The notes below the pieces were generated by a model. That model saw nothing but the letters and a program-made list of their open reading frames with translations, did not search any database and had not been told where the DNA came from. A stretch of 28,445 nt of DNA, taken from positions 1 through 28,445 of the IMG/VR virus record IMGVR_UViG_3300025809_001412. One strand, written 5' to 3'. The position numbers and the translations under genes are program-made. Position 1 is the stretch's first letter. Every line of letters starts with the position of its first letter. The DNA is from a virus. Shown here in pieces: positions 7,938 to 14,923 of the stretch.

Positions 7938-8150
7938 TTATCTCAGAAAGATACTTCCTGATATTGAATTTTGGAAACTTACAACCAATTCATTTTCTGA
8001 ATTGTGAGTAACATCACAATAAGCCATCTGATTATTGACAACGCAATAGACAATTGGCCTATAACCTAAATTATGAGTTATCGTTAGGTTGTTCGTGTTT
8101 GAAAAATTAATGATTTGAGGTCGGGAAATTGGATTATATATTTTAGCCAT
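7938..8150 (-). CDS. Small beta protein, likely virion decoration
   Basis: 70 residues; its start overlaps the preceding stop by one base (TAATG at 8150). The core is NNLTITHNLGYRPIVYCVV followed by CDVTHNSENELVVSF and ending SGSIFLR. This HNLGY-R-P pattern recurs in small domains of phage structural proteins, often at the ends of fibres, and the C-terminus of the 455-residue neighbour carries a related LNHQLGKKFVHV. I infer a compact beta fold used as a virion surface or attachment module. No enzyme motif is present. Confidence 0.6.
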   Translation of the reverse strand: MAKIYNPISRPQIINFSNTNNLTITHNLGYRPIVYCVVNNQMAYCDVTHNSENELVVSFQNSISGSIFLR

Positions 8151-8455
8151 TATCCCTCCTCAAATATAATATTTATATCGGCCGATCCTGAGTTTTCCGT
8201 GCATATGTATACGGATTGAGTTCGGTTATATCCTTTAGCCAATTTGAATTCAATTGTTCCCCCTGAATTCACTTCTATTCGATGTGCACTAGGCGCGCCG
8301 GCATCTTCACCCTCAAAAGAGACAAAGATTTTATGATCTGGACTCTGAATAGTCATATATCCGGCATTACTGGGGAACATCACTTGGGTATTTGTTGTAT
8401 TTGCTGAAAAAGTCCTGTTTATTGGGAAGCTGTTCAGCGATCTATAATCTAACAT
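8150..8455 (-). CDS. Small beta-rich protein, possible capsid decoration
   Basis: 101 residues, start ATG 8455 with GGGTG upstream, 15 bases after the scaffold stop. The sequence is beta-strand throughout (HKIFVSFEGEDAGAPSAHR, IEVNSGGTIEFKLAKGYN, QSVYICTENSG, INIIFEEG) without helices or membrane segments, like a jelly-roll or Ig-like decoration protein. It is translationally coupled to the 70-residue gene. Position after the scaffold and ahead of the capsid gene suggests a head-stabilising or decoration role. I do not recognise a specific family. Confidence 0.55.
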   Translation of the reverse strand: MLDYRSLNSFPINRTFSANTTNTQVMFPSNAGYMTIQSPDHKIFVSFEGEDAGAPSAHRIEVNSGGTIEFKLAKGYNRTQSVYICTENSGSADINIIFEEG

Positions 8456-8470
8456 AACATTTCACCCAAT

Positions 8471-9094
8471 TTATCTTTGTTTCCAAGCTGACCGAATAGA
8501 ATCGCGGTTTGCTTTATAGAACTCGAAATCTTCCGCGCCTCTTTTGAGCATATCAGTAGATTTTACCGGGGCCGATTGTGCTCCTCTATTGGTTTTCGGT
8601 GGAAGCATTATTGGCTGTTCTTCTTGGATGGTTTGGGATTCTTCTTGTGGAGCTTGAGAAGTTTGTGGAGCTTGAGAAGAATTAATCAGATGGGGAGCTA
8701 GGGCGCGTGGAGCTTTGGAAGGATCTTTCTTGATTTCACCTAACCAATCATACAAGCTCGGAGCTTCTTCTAATCCCTTGGTGGCCTTTTGATAACTCCA
8801 TTCAACCATTTCTCTAAGGTCTTCATCCGGGAATCCCATTTCAGCAATTGCCAAGTGTCGTTCATATTTTGATTCGGATCTCGTTAGTTCTTCCCCTAGG
8901 TTTTTTATCTGAGAATTCAATGTTTCCAGTGTTTCCAGTTTTCCAGCTTGGGTGTCTAATTGATCTTGTAATGTTTTAGCAGCTTCTTCCGCTTCAATTG
9001 CTCTTGATGATAATTTCTGAATTCTGTCTTTTAATGCAGATTCCATTTCTGATTTTAGAACGTATGTAAAGCCCTCATGCTCTATTGTTTTCAT
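8471..9094 (-). CDS. Capsid scaffolding protein
   Basis: 207 residues from ATG 9094 behind AAGAGGTACAAA. An in-frame ATG 45 bases upstream lies inside the previous gene and lacks such a site. Residues 16-80 are a clear coiled coil rich in Glu, Lys, Gln and Leu (KTLQDQLDTQAGKLETLETL). They are followed by AEMGFPDEDLREMVEWSYQ, a Gln/Pro/Ala-rich linker around 150-175 and a basic C-terminus (SIRSAWKQR). That is the usual make-up of siphovirus scaffolding proteins, whose basic tail binds capsid subunits. It lies between portal and capsid genes. No protease is evident nearby, so the scaffold probably leaves the procapsid without a dedicated phage protease. Confidence 0.75.
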   Translation of the reverse strand: MKTIEHEGFTYVLKSEMESALKDRIQKLSSRAIEAEEAAKTLQDQLDTQAGKLETLETLNSQIKNLGEELTRSESKYERHLAIAEMGFPDEDLREMVEWSYQKATKGLEEAPSLYDWLGEIKKDPSKAPRALAPHLINSSQAPQTSQAPQEESQTIQEEQPIMLPPKTNRGAQSAPVKSTDMLKRGAEDFEFYKANRDSIRSAWKQR

Positions 9095-9374
9095 TTTGTA
9101 CCTCTTTGAGTTGTTGTAAATAAATATAAAAGTTTTCAATTGCCAAAGCTGCGGAATCCCACTTCATTTCCAAGGCGATATCCAGGAACAATGGAAGATG
9201 ATCTAATGGAAGCCAATGATCTTCCAGTCCTTCACCAAGAAGATCTTGGGTAGAAGAATATTCACAATCCTTGTGAGCGGCGCGAATTGTTTCGGAGAGA
9301 GATTCCACTCCATTCGATAACCATTCTAATATTGACCTTTCATCTAAAGGTTGTCCACAATGTGAGCATATCAT
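9075..9374 (-). CDS. Small CxxC protein between portal and scaffold
   Basis: 99 residues; ATG 9374 overlaps the portal stop as ATGA, and its 3' end overlaps the scaffold start by 20 bases. The N-terminus MICSHCGQPLDE has a Cys-x-x-Cys pair, with one more Cys near residue 37 (AHKDCEY). This may bind zinc, although a fourth ligand is not obvious. The rest is acidic and helical, with hydrophobic-acidic stretches (HWLPLDHLPLFLDIALEMKW). I do not recognise it. Similar small genes appear between portal and scaffold in other phages, but no function can be given. Confidence 0.55.
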   Translation of the reverse strand: MICSHCGQPLDERSILEWLSNGVESLSETIRAAHKDCEYSSTQDLLGEGLEDHWLPLDHLPLFLDIALEMKWDSAALAIENFYIYLQQLKEVQNENNRA

Positions 9375-10834
9375 AAAAATTCGGCCCGTTCCATTTTGAT
9401 CTGTCTTAGATATTCACGGGCTTCCCGTTCATCCATGTCATCATACATCATCATAATAGCAGTAACAGGGGAAATTAATCCAGCCTGCATTTTCTGGATG
9501 ATATCTTCTCTTTGGGATCTCATTTCATCCGGGGTTAATGGCATCGAATGATAAGACACGCGATATCCATCTTCTGGAAGATTGGTTCCCAAAAAACGAT
9601 TGGATAACATAGCAGTTTTTGCCAATAGTTCTTCATCACCCATTCTAAAGACCGGAGCGAATTTCTTTTGAGCTTGTCTTTGGCCAGCCCTAGACACCGA
9701 CAAAGCATATCCGGACCGCGCTTCTCCACTTGATGATCTTGATATATCACTTGGAGAAAGACCGGCGGCCAATCCCACGCGGACCTCATATTTTGATATA
9801 CTTTCAAGAAGCGCATGGGGATCAGTTGGAACCGCGAACGACCCGACAAGCGGCTGGCCCTGTGCATCCGGATCTTGCGTAAAGACCAGGATGGAAGAAG
9901 GATCCGTGGCAATACTAGAACGGCGCGCTATTTGATTCTGATCTAGTTGATTCAGTCCAGCAACCGAAAGGCCGGCTACATACTTCTGAGCCCAGCAGGC
10001 ATCGCGAACCAAATGTACCCACATACTATACAAAACGGCCGATGTGAGTGAGCCATAAACCATTTGAGAACCGTTTAATGTATCCCAAAGATATCCAGTT
10101 TTTTCCGCGTGATATAGCGTGATAGGAAGGAATGGTTTTCCGGTTTTATCTCTATAAGGATAATCTTCTCCAATATGGGCAGGGTGACCCATATAAATTT
10201 CCGAAACATCTTTTCCGAGTCTTCCATCCTGATTGATTTCATACATTCCGAATGTTGGTTGATTCATATTACGAATATCAAGAATATCCGCCACCCAAAC
10301 CAAATTCCCATCCTGATTCTTTCTTAGCCTGTATTCCTTGTAATATACTGGAATATCTGGCTGATCTGGATGTGATTCACAATACACCATATCCGGAGTC
10401 ACAATTCTATACTGTATCCCAGGAGCTTGAACAGAATCAGATTCAGTGTGTGGATTTACATCAATTCGAATTATGGTTTCTCTAAGACCTAGTACAAGTT
10501 GTTGCGCGCGTTGCATTAGCTGCCAAAGGCCGGCCTTGGTGACTAGTCCTTCTCTTGATACCAAGGCTTCAATATTCCCATTAAGATTAGTTACACTTGG
10601 ATTCTCGTGATATAAAACTGATAATTGTCTTGTGATTTGCTCAAAAGGATTACTAGAAAGATCAGCCGGTCCCCAAGCATCCCTTCTATCGGCTGGAAGG
10701 TGTCTTGCTAATTCATCTTCCAGGTCTTCTTCCCAAGCTCCAAGAATCATTCTTCTTCTTAATGAAGTGTGTTCCCATCTAGCTTGTTCTTCTGTACTAT
10801 TTGCTATTGGCTTGATCGGTTTATTCATCATCAT
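9371..10834 (-). CDS. Portal protein
   Basis: 487 residues, start ATG 10834, one base after the large terminase stop; the first three codons are all ATG, so the exact start is uncertain. Portal proteins form the dodecameric ring through which DNA enters the head and to which terminase docks. Evidence: size, position directly after the large terminase, and the alternating helix/strand wing-and-stem pattern. Segments include NPFEQITRQLSVLYHENPSV, YRIVTPDMVYCESHPDQPD and LFVYSMWVHLVRDACWAQ-like helices. A late helical stretch (LSPSDISRSSSGEARSGYALSVSRAGQRQ) resembles the region of portals that contacts DNA and the tunnel loop. The C-terminus has a helical crown with SPVTAIMMMYDDMDEREAREYL. I cannot assign a portal subfamily. 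Confidence 0.8.
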   Translation of the reverse strand: MMMNKPIKPIANSTEEQARWEHTSLRRRMILGAWEEDLEDELARHLPADRRDAWGPADLSSNPFEQITRQLSVLYHENPSVTNLNGNIEALVSREGLVTKAGLWQLMQRAQQLVLGLRETIIRIDVNPHTESDSVQAPGIQYRIVTPDMVYCESHPDQPDIPVYYKEYRLRKNQDGNLVWVADILDIRNMNQPTFGMYEINQDGRLGKDVSEIYMGHPAHIGEDYPYRDKTGKPFLPITLYHAEKTGYLWDTLNGSQMVYGSLTSAVLYSMWVHLVRDACWAQKYVAGLSVAGLNQLDQNQIARRSSIATDPSSILVFTQDPDAQGQPLVGSFAVPTDPHALLESISKYEVRVGLAAGLSPSDISRSSSGEARSGYALSVSRAGQRQAQKKFAPVFRMGDEELLAKTAMLSNRFLGTNLPEDGYRVSYHSMPLTPDEMRSQREDIIQKMQAGLISPVTAIMMMYDDMDEREAREYLRQIKMERAEFL

Positions 10835-10835
10835 A

Positions 10836-12257
10836 TCAATATAACCTAATTTTTGATTGTGGAATGTTTGGTTTATAGGATTCTAGGGTTGGAACGACCG
10901 TATAACGCAAGGCATCAACCGCGTGGCCCCATTCATCCTTTGACCTAGCCGATTGATTCTTCTTCATAGTCCATCGTTGGAGCGACAAGATTAACCGGTT
11001 ACATTGGGGATGAATAAAAAATTGTTTGCGTGCCATCACGCTATGAATCATAGCACTTCCGTAATATACACTATATCGAGGCTTTTTGATAGTACGTATT
11101 CGGAAAGGAAGCTGGGGAACCCTTAACACCGATTCAAAAGATCGCATCAAGAGAGAATTCGACATTTTACCCGATCCATTTCGACCGGTTCCAAAATGCA
11201 CATTATCCCCGGTCCATCTGCACTGGTTTGGCTCTATTTGGTTTTTTCGGAGCATTTCCAAAATTGCGCGCGCGTGACTTTCGGGCGGAGCTGCCCCGGA
11301 TATATATTCATCCAGGATATAAACCCAAGGATTATCCGGAGTGGCCATATTTATCGCGGCCAAAATTGCCACCTGTGCATTGGGTTGGGATCCGTGATCG
11401 ATTCCAATAGCGAATTGATAATTAGCCTGGGGAGCTGGATCAGAAGAAATCATTTCTTCCGTAAAACAATCAAAGATTCTTCCTTCCGGGATTCCCACGG
11501 TCCAATCTCCGTTTAATCTTGCGGCCCTGTCAATCGGAAGATAGGCGCGGGAAATATCATCAATTTGATCTTGGGATATTATAGGCTTGCAAAATTTTGG
11601 TGTCGTGTCTTCAACGCTTAGCGGGGCTCTTGTACAAGAAACAATTCCTTCCTCTACTAGCTTTTGGAGGTATGAAACATCCTGACCGACCGGAGTCATT
11701 GTAATTCCGATAGTTCCAGTTTTCCCGCCAGCTCCACCGCGTAAAACTCGACTAGAAAGCTCCCCCCAAACTTCTTGGGACACAGGTTCATCGATGGCGA
11801 CATAAGATAATGTAGCGGAGGCTAATCCAAGCCCTTGATTCGCTGTCTTGATATGAATCATCGAACCATTAGAAAACCTGACAACGGGATGAATCCCCCG
11901 GAAGCCCCTTCCTGGAACAAATTCACAATTTGGATGTAAAGAATTTTTTGGGCACATTTCATAAAGTTTTTGTTGAATTGTTATACTTTGTTGATGTGAA
12001 TGGGTAATAAGGAAGGCTTGAATTGGTGGCGGATCCACCTGTAAATAAGGGTGATTCCCCAAACAGCGAAATAAAAGCTCTGCAGTTGCAGCGTAAGTCT
12101 TTCCAACTTGATTCCCTCCTAATAATAATTTTATCTTTGACTTATCTTTTAACCACTTTTCTTGGGGTGGCGTTGGGCAAAAATACGTTAACGGATTTAA
12201 TTTTGTTCGATCCTGTAACCTTCTCATATTCTTAGTAGCGTTTCTAATCGCGTTCAT
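10836..12257 (-). CDS. terL: Terminase large subunit
   Basis: 473 residues. This is the motor and nuclease that packages DNA. The ATPase has Walker A GGNQVGKT (47-54) and Walker B LSYVAIDEP (150-158, D156 and E157). The nuclease domain has IGIDHGS (D287), WTGD (D351) and HAVDALRY (D448), the three acidic positions of the RNase H-like fold. Length is normal. The start ATG 12257 overlaps the HTH gene by 14 bases, with only weak ribosome site similarity, suggesting coupled translation; a start at Met11 is an alternative. It sits before the portal as usual but is separated from the small subunit by three intervening reading frames, which is less common. Confidence 0.95.
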   Translation of the reverse strand: MNAIRNATKNMRRLQDRTKLNPLTYFCPTPPQEKWLKDKSKIKLLLGGNQVGKTYAATAELLFRCLGNHPYLQVDPPPIQAFLITHSHQQSITIQQKLYEMCPKNSLHPNCEFVPGRGFRGIHPVVRFSNGSMIHIKTANQGLGLASATLSYVAIDEPVSQEVWGELSSRVLRGGAGGKTGTIGITMTPVGQDVSYLQKLVEEGIVSCTRAPLSVEDTTPKFCKPIISQDQIDDISRAYLPIDRAARLNGDWTVGIPEGRIFDCFTEEMISSDPAPQANYQFAIGIDHGSQPNAQVAILAAINMATPDNPWVYILDEYISGAAPPESHARAILEMLRKNQIEPNQCRWTGDNVHFGTGRNGSGKMSNSLLMRSFESVLRVPQLPFRIRTIKKPRYSVYYGSAMIHSVMARKQFFIHPQCNRLILSLQRWTMKKNQSARSKDEWGHAVDALRYTVVPTLESYKPNIPQSKIRLY

Positions 12258-12486
12258 CCAATTCTATTCCCATTGATGCAGCAGCTTGAATTATAACTTC
12301 TAATAATGGAATTCCTTTGGCCTGAGATATCACGCGGCAGACCTTCAAGAAATATTCTGTCTTTGGATTGGTCCCCTTTCTCCATTTTGATATCACGCTC
12401 GCGCTTGCTCCAACCTGGATAGTAAGCCAATGGATTGATTTTCCCATTCCATTCATTTCCTTCCGGCAAAATTCTCCAAAATTCAT
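12244..12486 (-). CDS. XRE-like helix-turn-helix protein
   Basis: 80 residues, start ATG 12486 with GGGG nine bases upstream. Residues 5-55 match a Cro/XRE DNA-binding domain: WLTIQVGASASVISKWRKG (20-38) carries the turn and recognition helix, followed by TEYFLKVCRVISQAKG. It would bind an operator, target unknown. It overlaps the start of the large terminase gene by 14 bases, and most of it lies on top of another frame (12254-12547). A regulatory gene inside the packaging cassette is unusual; it may sense or control late expression. The HTH assignment is firm, the role is not. Confidence 0.75.
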   Translation of the reverse strand: MNFGEFCRKEMNGMGKSIHWLTIQVGASASVISKWRKGTNPKTEYFLKVCRVISQAKGIPLLEVIIQAAASMGIELDERD

Positions 12487-12547
12487 TCTTTAGCCCCATA
12501 TCTGCACAATCACAAGGATCACAATTACATATCTCGCAGAAGTTCAT
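12254..12547 (-). CDS. Cysteine-rich small protein frame overlapping the HTH gene
   Basis: 97 residues if read to its stop. ATG 12547 overlaps the previous stop as ATGA, with GGGAAG upstream, so initiation is credible. The first 20 residues contain five cysteines (MNFCEICNCDPCDCADMG), like the short zinc-knuckle tags found on many small proteins. From about residue 22 onward it overlaps the HTH gene in another frame, and that part looks like an arbitrary translation. Either only the N-terminal portion matters, or a stop or frame change has been lost here. I consider initiation likely but a functional full-length product doubtful. Confidence 0.35.
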   Translation of the reverse strand: MNFCEICNCDPCDCADMGLKNEFWRILPEGNEWNGKINPLAYYPGWSKRERDIKMEKGDQSKDRIFLEGLPRDISGQRNSIIRSYNSSCCINGNRIG

Positions 12548-12969
12548 TTTCGCTTCCCTATGTAGCTTATACACACTTCAGTTTCTAGGCCCAATTTAGC
12601 ACAATCTTTTAGGACTGAAAGAGAATTCGAAACATTCGATATTTCTTCACATTCCGATTGTGCAGCTCCATCACCTTCCCTTGTTTGCAATCGACAAAAC
12701 ATTTCCCGACAAAGAAGATCATTACTCGATAAAAGATACTCTTTTGAACAAGCTACATTCAGGAGATCCGGAGCTGTTAGATTCTTTTGAATATCAATTT
12801 TTCCTTGGTTGATATCGGACTGAATAGAAGAAAGAGCTAGAAGGGTTTCGGATTGGTTTTCCTGGACTTTTTCCCAGTTCTTTGATTTGCCTTCAATCCA
12901 GATATAGATCCCGGTGGTCCCTAGTGTCCCGCCTAGTAATCCGATAGCGATCGCTTGTATTACTGTCAT
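12544..12969 (-). CDS. Membrane-anchored cysteine-rich protein, spanin-like topology
   Basis: 141 residues; ATG 12969 overlaps the small terminase stop as ATGA, with AGGGAG upstream. Residues 4-25 (IQAIAIGLLGGTLGTTGIYIWI) form one membrane segment without a cleavable signal. The rest is a soluble helical region with six cysteines between residues 74 and 133. An N-terminal anchor plus a helical, probably periplasmic domain is the layout of inner-membrane spanins, which disrupt the outer membrane at lysis; cysteines could form disulfides. No outer-membrane lipoprotein partner was found overlapping it, and it is far from the amidase and holin. The spanin idea is therefore only a possibility. Confidence 0.5.
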   Translation of the reverse strand: MTVIQAIAIGLLGGTLGTTGIYIWIEGKSKNWEKVQENQSETLLALSSIQSDINQGKIDIQKNLTAPDLLNVACSKEYLLSSNDLLCREMFCRLQTREGDGAAQSECEEISNVSNSLSVLKDCAKLGLETEVCISYIGKRK

Positions 12970-13622
12970 TTCTTCTCCCTTATAGATATCACGTTCTGAA
13001 ATCCTATAATCGTTTCCTCTAGTCGTTGTCTAAGAATTGGAGGAAGGGAGACAATTGCCCCGGTGATCTCCGCCAATAATTGTTCATCGCTAAATCCATC
13101 CATTTCATCTCCGATTCCTTCTTCCGCTTCTATCAATCTGATCTGAGATACCACGGCTAATAATTGTCTTTGGAGCGCCGCGTAAGCTTGCCACGATTCA
13201 GATTCTTTTGCTTTGTCGGATGATTCTTTTATATCTTTGGCTGTTTGTCTTAATAATGAAAGAAGGTCTTTTGGCATTTCCACCTTATCTTCTTGGGGCC
13301 TGGAAGATTTCATTCCATCCCTAGAATATCCATGTCTTCTTTCCAAGATCCAAGCTGCAGCTTTCCAATCCTTCTTAGATGCTTCTTGGATTGTTCCAAG
13401 ATTGGACATGGCCCCCTCAATTTCTGCACTTTTTATATTGTCAAGAAAGGTAAAATACGCGCGGTCTTTTCCTTCTTCTCCTTTTTTGATCCAGTTCCAC
13501 AAAGTTTGGCGGGAAATCCCTGCATAATCCGCGGACATCTCATAAGAACATCCAGCTCCAATTGCTTGGATGATTCTTTCTTTTCTAGCTTTTGTGAATT
13601 TGCTTCTTCTTCCTATTGTCAT
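12966..13622 (-). CDS. terS: Terminase small subunit
   Basis: 218 residues, start ATG 13622 with AAGGA seven bases upstream. The N-terminal residues 8-48 form a homeodomain-like helix-turn-helix (KERIIQAIGAGCSYEMSADY then ISRQTLWNWIKKGE), the DNA-recognition part that finds the packaging site. The segment YFTFLDNIKSAEIEGAMSNLG and KDWKAAAWILERRHGYSRD match small terminases of the HTH type. The C-terminal half is a long helical oligomerisation region. The distance to the large subunit (three reading frames in between) is atypical, but the family features are convincing. Confidence 0.82.
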   Translation of the reverse strand: MTIGRRSKFTKARKERIIQAIGAGCSYEMSADYAGISRQTLWNWIKKGEEGKDRAYFTFLDNIKSAEIEGAMSNLGTIQEASKKDWKAAAWILERRHGYSRDGMKSSRPQEDKVEMPKDLLSLLRQTAKDIKESSDKAKESESWQAYAALQRQLLAVVSQIRLIEAEEGIGDEMDGFSDEQLLAEITGAIVSLPPILRQRLEETIIGFQNVISIREKK

Positions 13623-13632
13623 TTAGCGTTCC

Positions 13633-14580
13633 TTAGAATAATCTTAATTGTTTTTGGTGTTCTTCTAGTCTATTTTTGGCAGTGTTGAAATACTCTTGAT
13701 TCTTCTCTATCCCAATAAAATTTCTATTTGTATTTGAACAAGCTACGCCAGTAGAACCCGAGCCCATTGTAAAATCAAGAATAAGATCATTAGGATTTGA
13801 ATACGTTTGAATTAGATCTTCTAATAACAATACAGGTTTTTGAGTAGGATGTAGCCCTTGATAATCTTTGCTATATTTCAAAATGTTTGATTTGTACTTT
13901 TGATTTGGTTTAAGATTAAATGTGGAGTTAAATGTGGAGTTAAATTTAGAGTTAATTTTTTTAAGTATATTAAAATCTTTAAATCCTTTCATTTTGTCAA
14001 TTCTGAATATATCAATAAATTCTAAATATGTTTCTTCTGTGCATAGACCAAACTGTGATGAGCTCAAATAAAAACAATGCTCCGCTTTTCTGTGGCCTAA
14101 TTTTTTGGCTATTTGTGAATTTGTTTTCCCTATGAAAGAAAAGATTTTAGAAAAATAATCTCTAAGAGGATGTAAGTTTTTTAAATCATATTTTTTATAA
14201 AACACCAATATATCTTCATAAAATGAAACCGGAGCTTTTTTTGCAATTAATGAATTTGCAAAATGATCTTTCTGCCATATCATTCGATAACAAAAATTTA
14301 TATTTTCAAATGAGGATTGAATCAATTGGCTAGTGTAAGGTTCTTGAGAAAATAAAATCATTTTTCCGTTCATCCTTAAAAGCTGATTTGCAATCTTAAA
14401 AATTTGCTCTGGATTTATAGCAATATCCCAAGATGTATTTTTCCAGCCATCTTTTTTCCAGCCATCTAAGGCAAGATTAGATATAACTCCATAGGGAGGA
14501 TCACAAAGAATCAGATCAACCGATCCTTGTTTTATGTTCTTGTATTCTTCCAGACAATCACCATTTAATAATTGGATCAT
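13633..14580 (-). CDS. DNA methyltransferase, DPPY type, with C-terminal clamp motif
   Basis: 315 residues, start ATG 14580 immediately after the previous stop, with AGGAG upstream. It is a beta-class amino-methyltransferase: catalytic DPPY at 27-30, HPTQKP at 244-249, and the SAM-binding motif DFTMGSGSTG at 269-278 near the C-terminus. The long central region (about 95-235) would hold the target-recognition domain. It includes SQIAKKLGHRKAEHCFY and a 4-residue repeat FNST FNST at 214-221 encoded by a 12-bp tandem repeat. The protein ends QLRLF, the bacterial beta-clamp-binding pentapeptide. It probably marks phage DNA against host nucleases. It is a paralogue of the enzyme at 14924-15550. 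The recognition site cannot be read from sequence. Confidence 0.9.
   Translation of the reverse strand: MIQLLNGDCLEEYKNIKQGSVDLILCDPPYGVISNLALDGWKKDGWKNTSWDIAINPEQIFKIANQLLRMNGKMILFSQEPYTSQLIQSSFENINFCYRMIWQKDHFANSLIAKKAPVSFYEDILVFYKKYDLKNLHPLRDYFSKIFSFIGKTNSQIAKKLGHRKAEHCFYLSSSQFGLCTEETYLEFIDIFRIDKMKGFKDFNILKKINSKFNSTFNSTFNLKPNQKYKSNILKYSKDYQGLHPTQKPVLLLEDLIQTYSNPNDLILDFTMGSGSTGVACSNTNRNFIGIEKNQEYFNTAKNRLEEHQKQLRLF
13916..13951. repeat. 12-bp tandem repeat inside the methyltransferase gene
   Basis: The unit ttaaatgtggag occurs twice perfectly (13916-13927, 13928-13939) and a third time with two changes (13940-13951). It encodes repeated Phe-Asn-Ser-Thr in the target-recognition part of the enzyme. 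Changes in copy number would keep the reading frame. Confidence 0.9.
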
Positions 14581-14814
14581 TTAGCGCTCCTTGATTTCAA
14601 TGGAGATTCCAGAATAACATAATAGCCCAAGAGAAAGAAGATATCGAATCTCTATTTCCATATTGATCCAGTTCTTAGAGTGGGTTGGATTGGTTTCAAA
14701 AAATATATTTTTCCAGTCTAAAATTAATTCTTCAGATTCTTTGAAGCTGATAAAAATAATTTGGGAATCTCTAGAGAGATTGTGAATTCGTTTTTTTAAA
14801 TCTTCATATTTCAT
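14581..14814 (-). CDS. Small protein of unknown function before the methyltransferase
   Basis: 77 residues from ATG 14814, chosen because AAGAGGTACAAA directly precedes it; the upstream in-frame ATG at 14856 has no ribosome site. The protein is mixed, with a basic N-terminal helix (MKYEDLKKRIHNLSRDS), a hydrophobic strand (QIIFISF) and IEIRYLLSLGLLCYSGISIEIKER at the end. No motif is recognised. Its stop abuts the methyltransferase start, so the two are co-translated. It could assist or regulate that enzyme, but this is only context. Confidence 0.5.
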   Translation of the reverse strand: MKYEDLKKRIHNLSRDSQIIFISFKESEELILDWKNIFFETNPTHSKNWINMEIEIRYLLSLGLLCYSGISIEIKER

Positions 14815-14923
14815 TTTGTACCTCTTGTTTTTTCTCAAAAAAATAACCAATATCAAAAAAAAGTCGCGGTGAGAGCAGTGCGGGGTCTTTTTTTTCTACG
14901 CACACGGCCTAATAGATTGATCA

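Noticed and set aside
12254-12547. Frameshift fusion of the cysteine-rich leader with the HTH protein
   Set aside because: The HTH frame is +1 relative to the leader, and no slippery heptamer or stop-programmed site was found at the crossover; the HTH gene has its own start and ribosome site.
14857-14923. Terminator in the spacer with T-runs on both strands
   Set aside because: The best pairing found is only GTGCG with CGCAC across a 16-base loop, with no adjacent T-run; not convincing.
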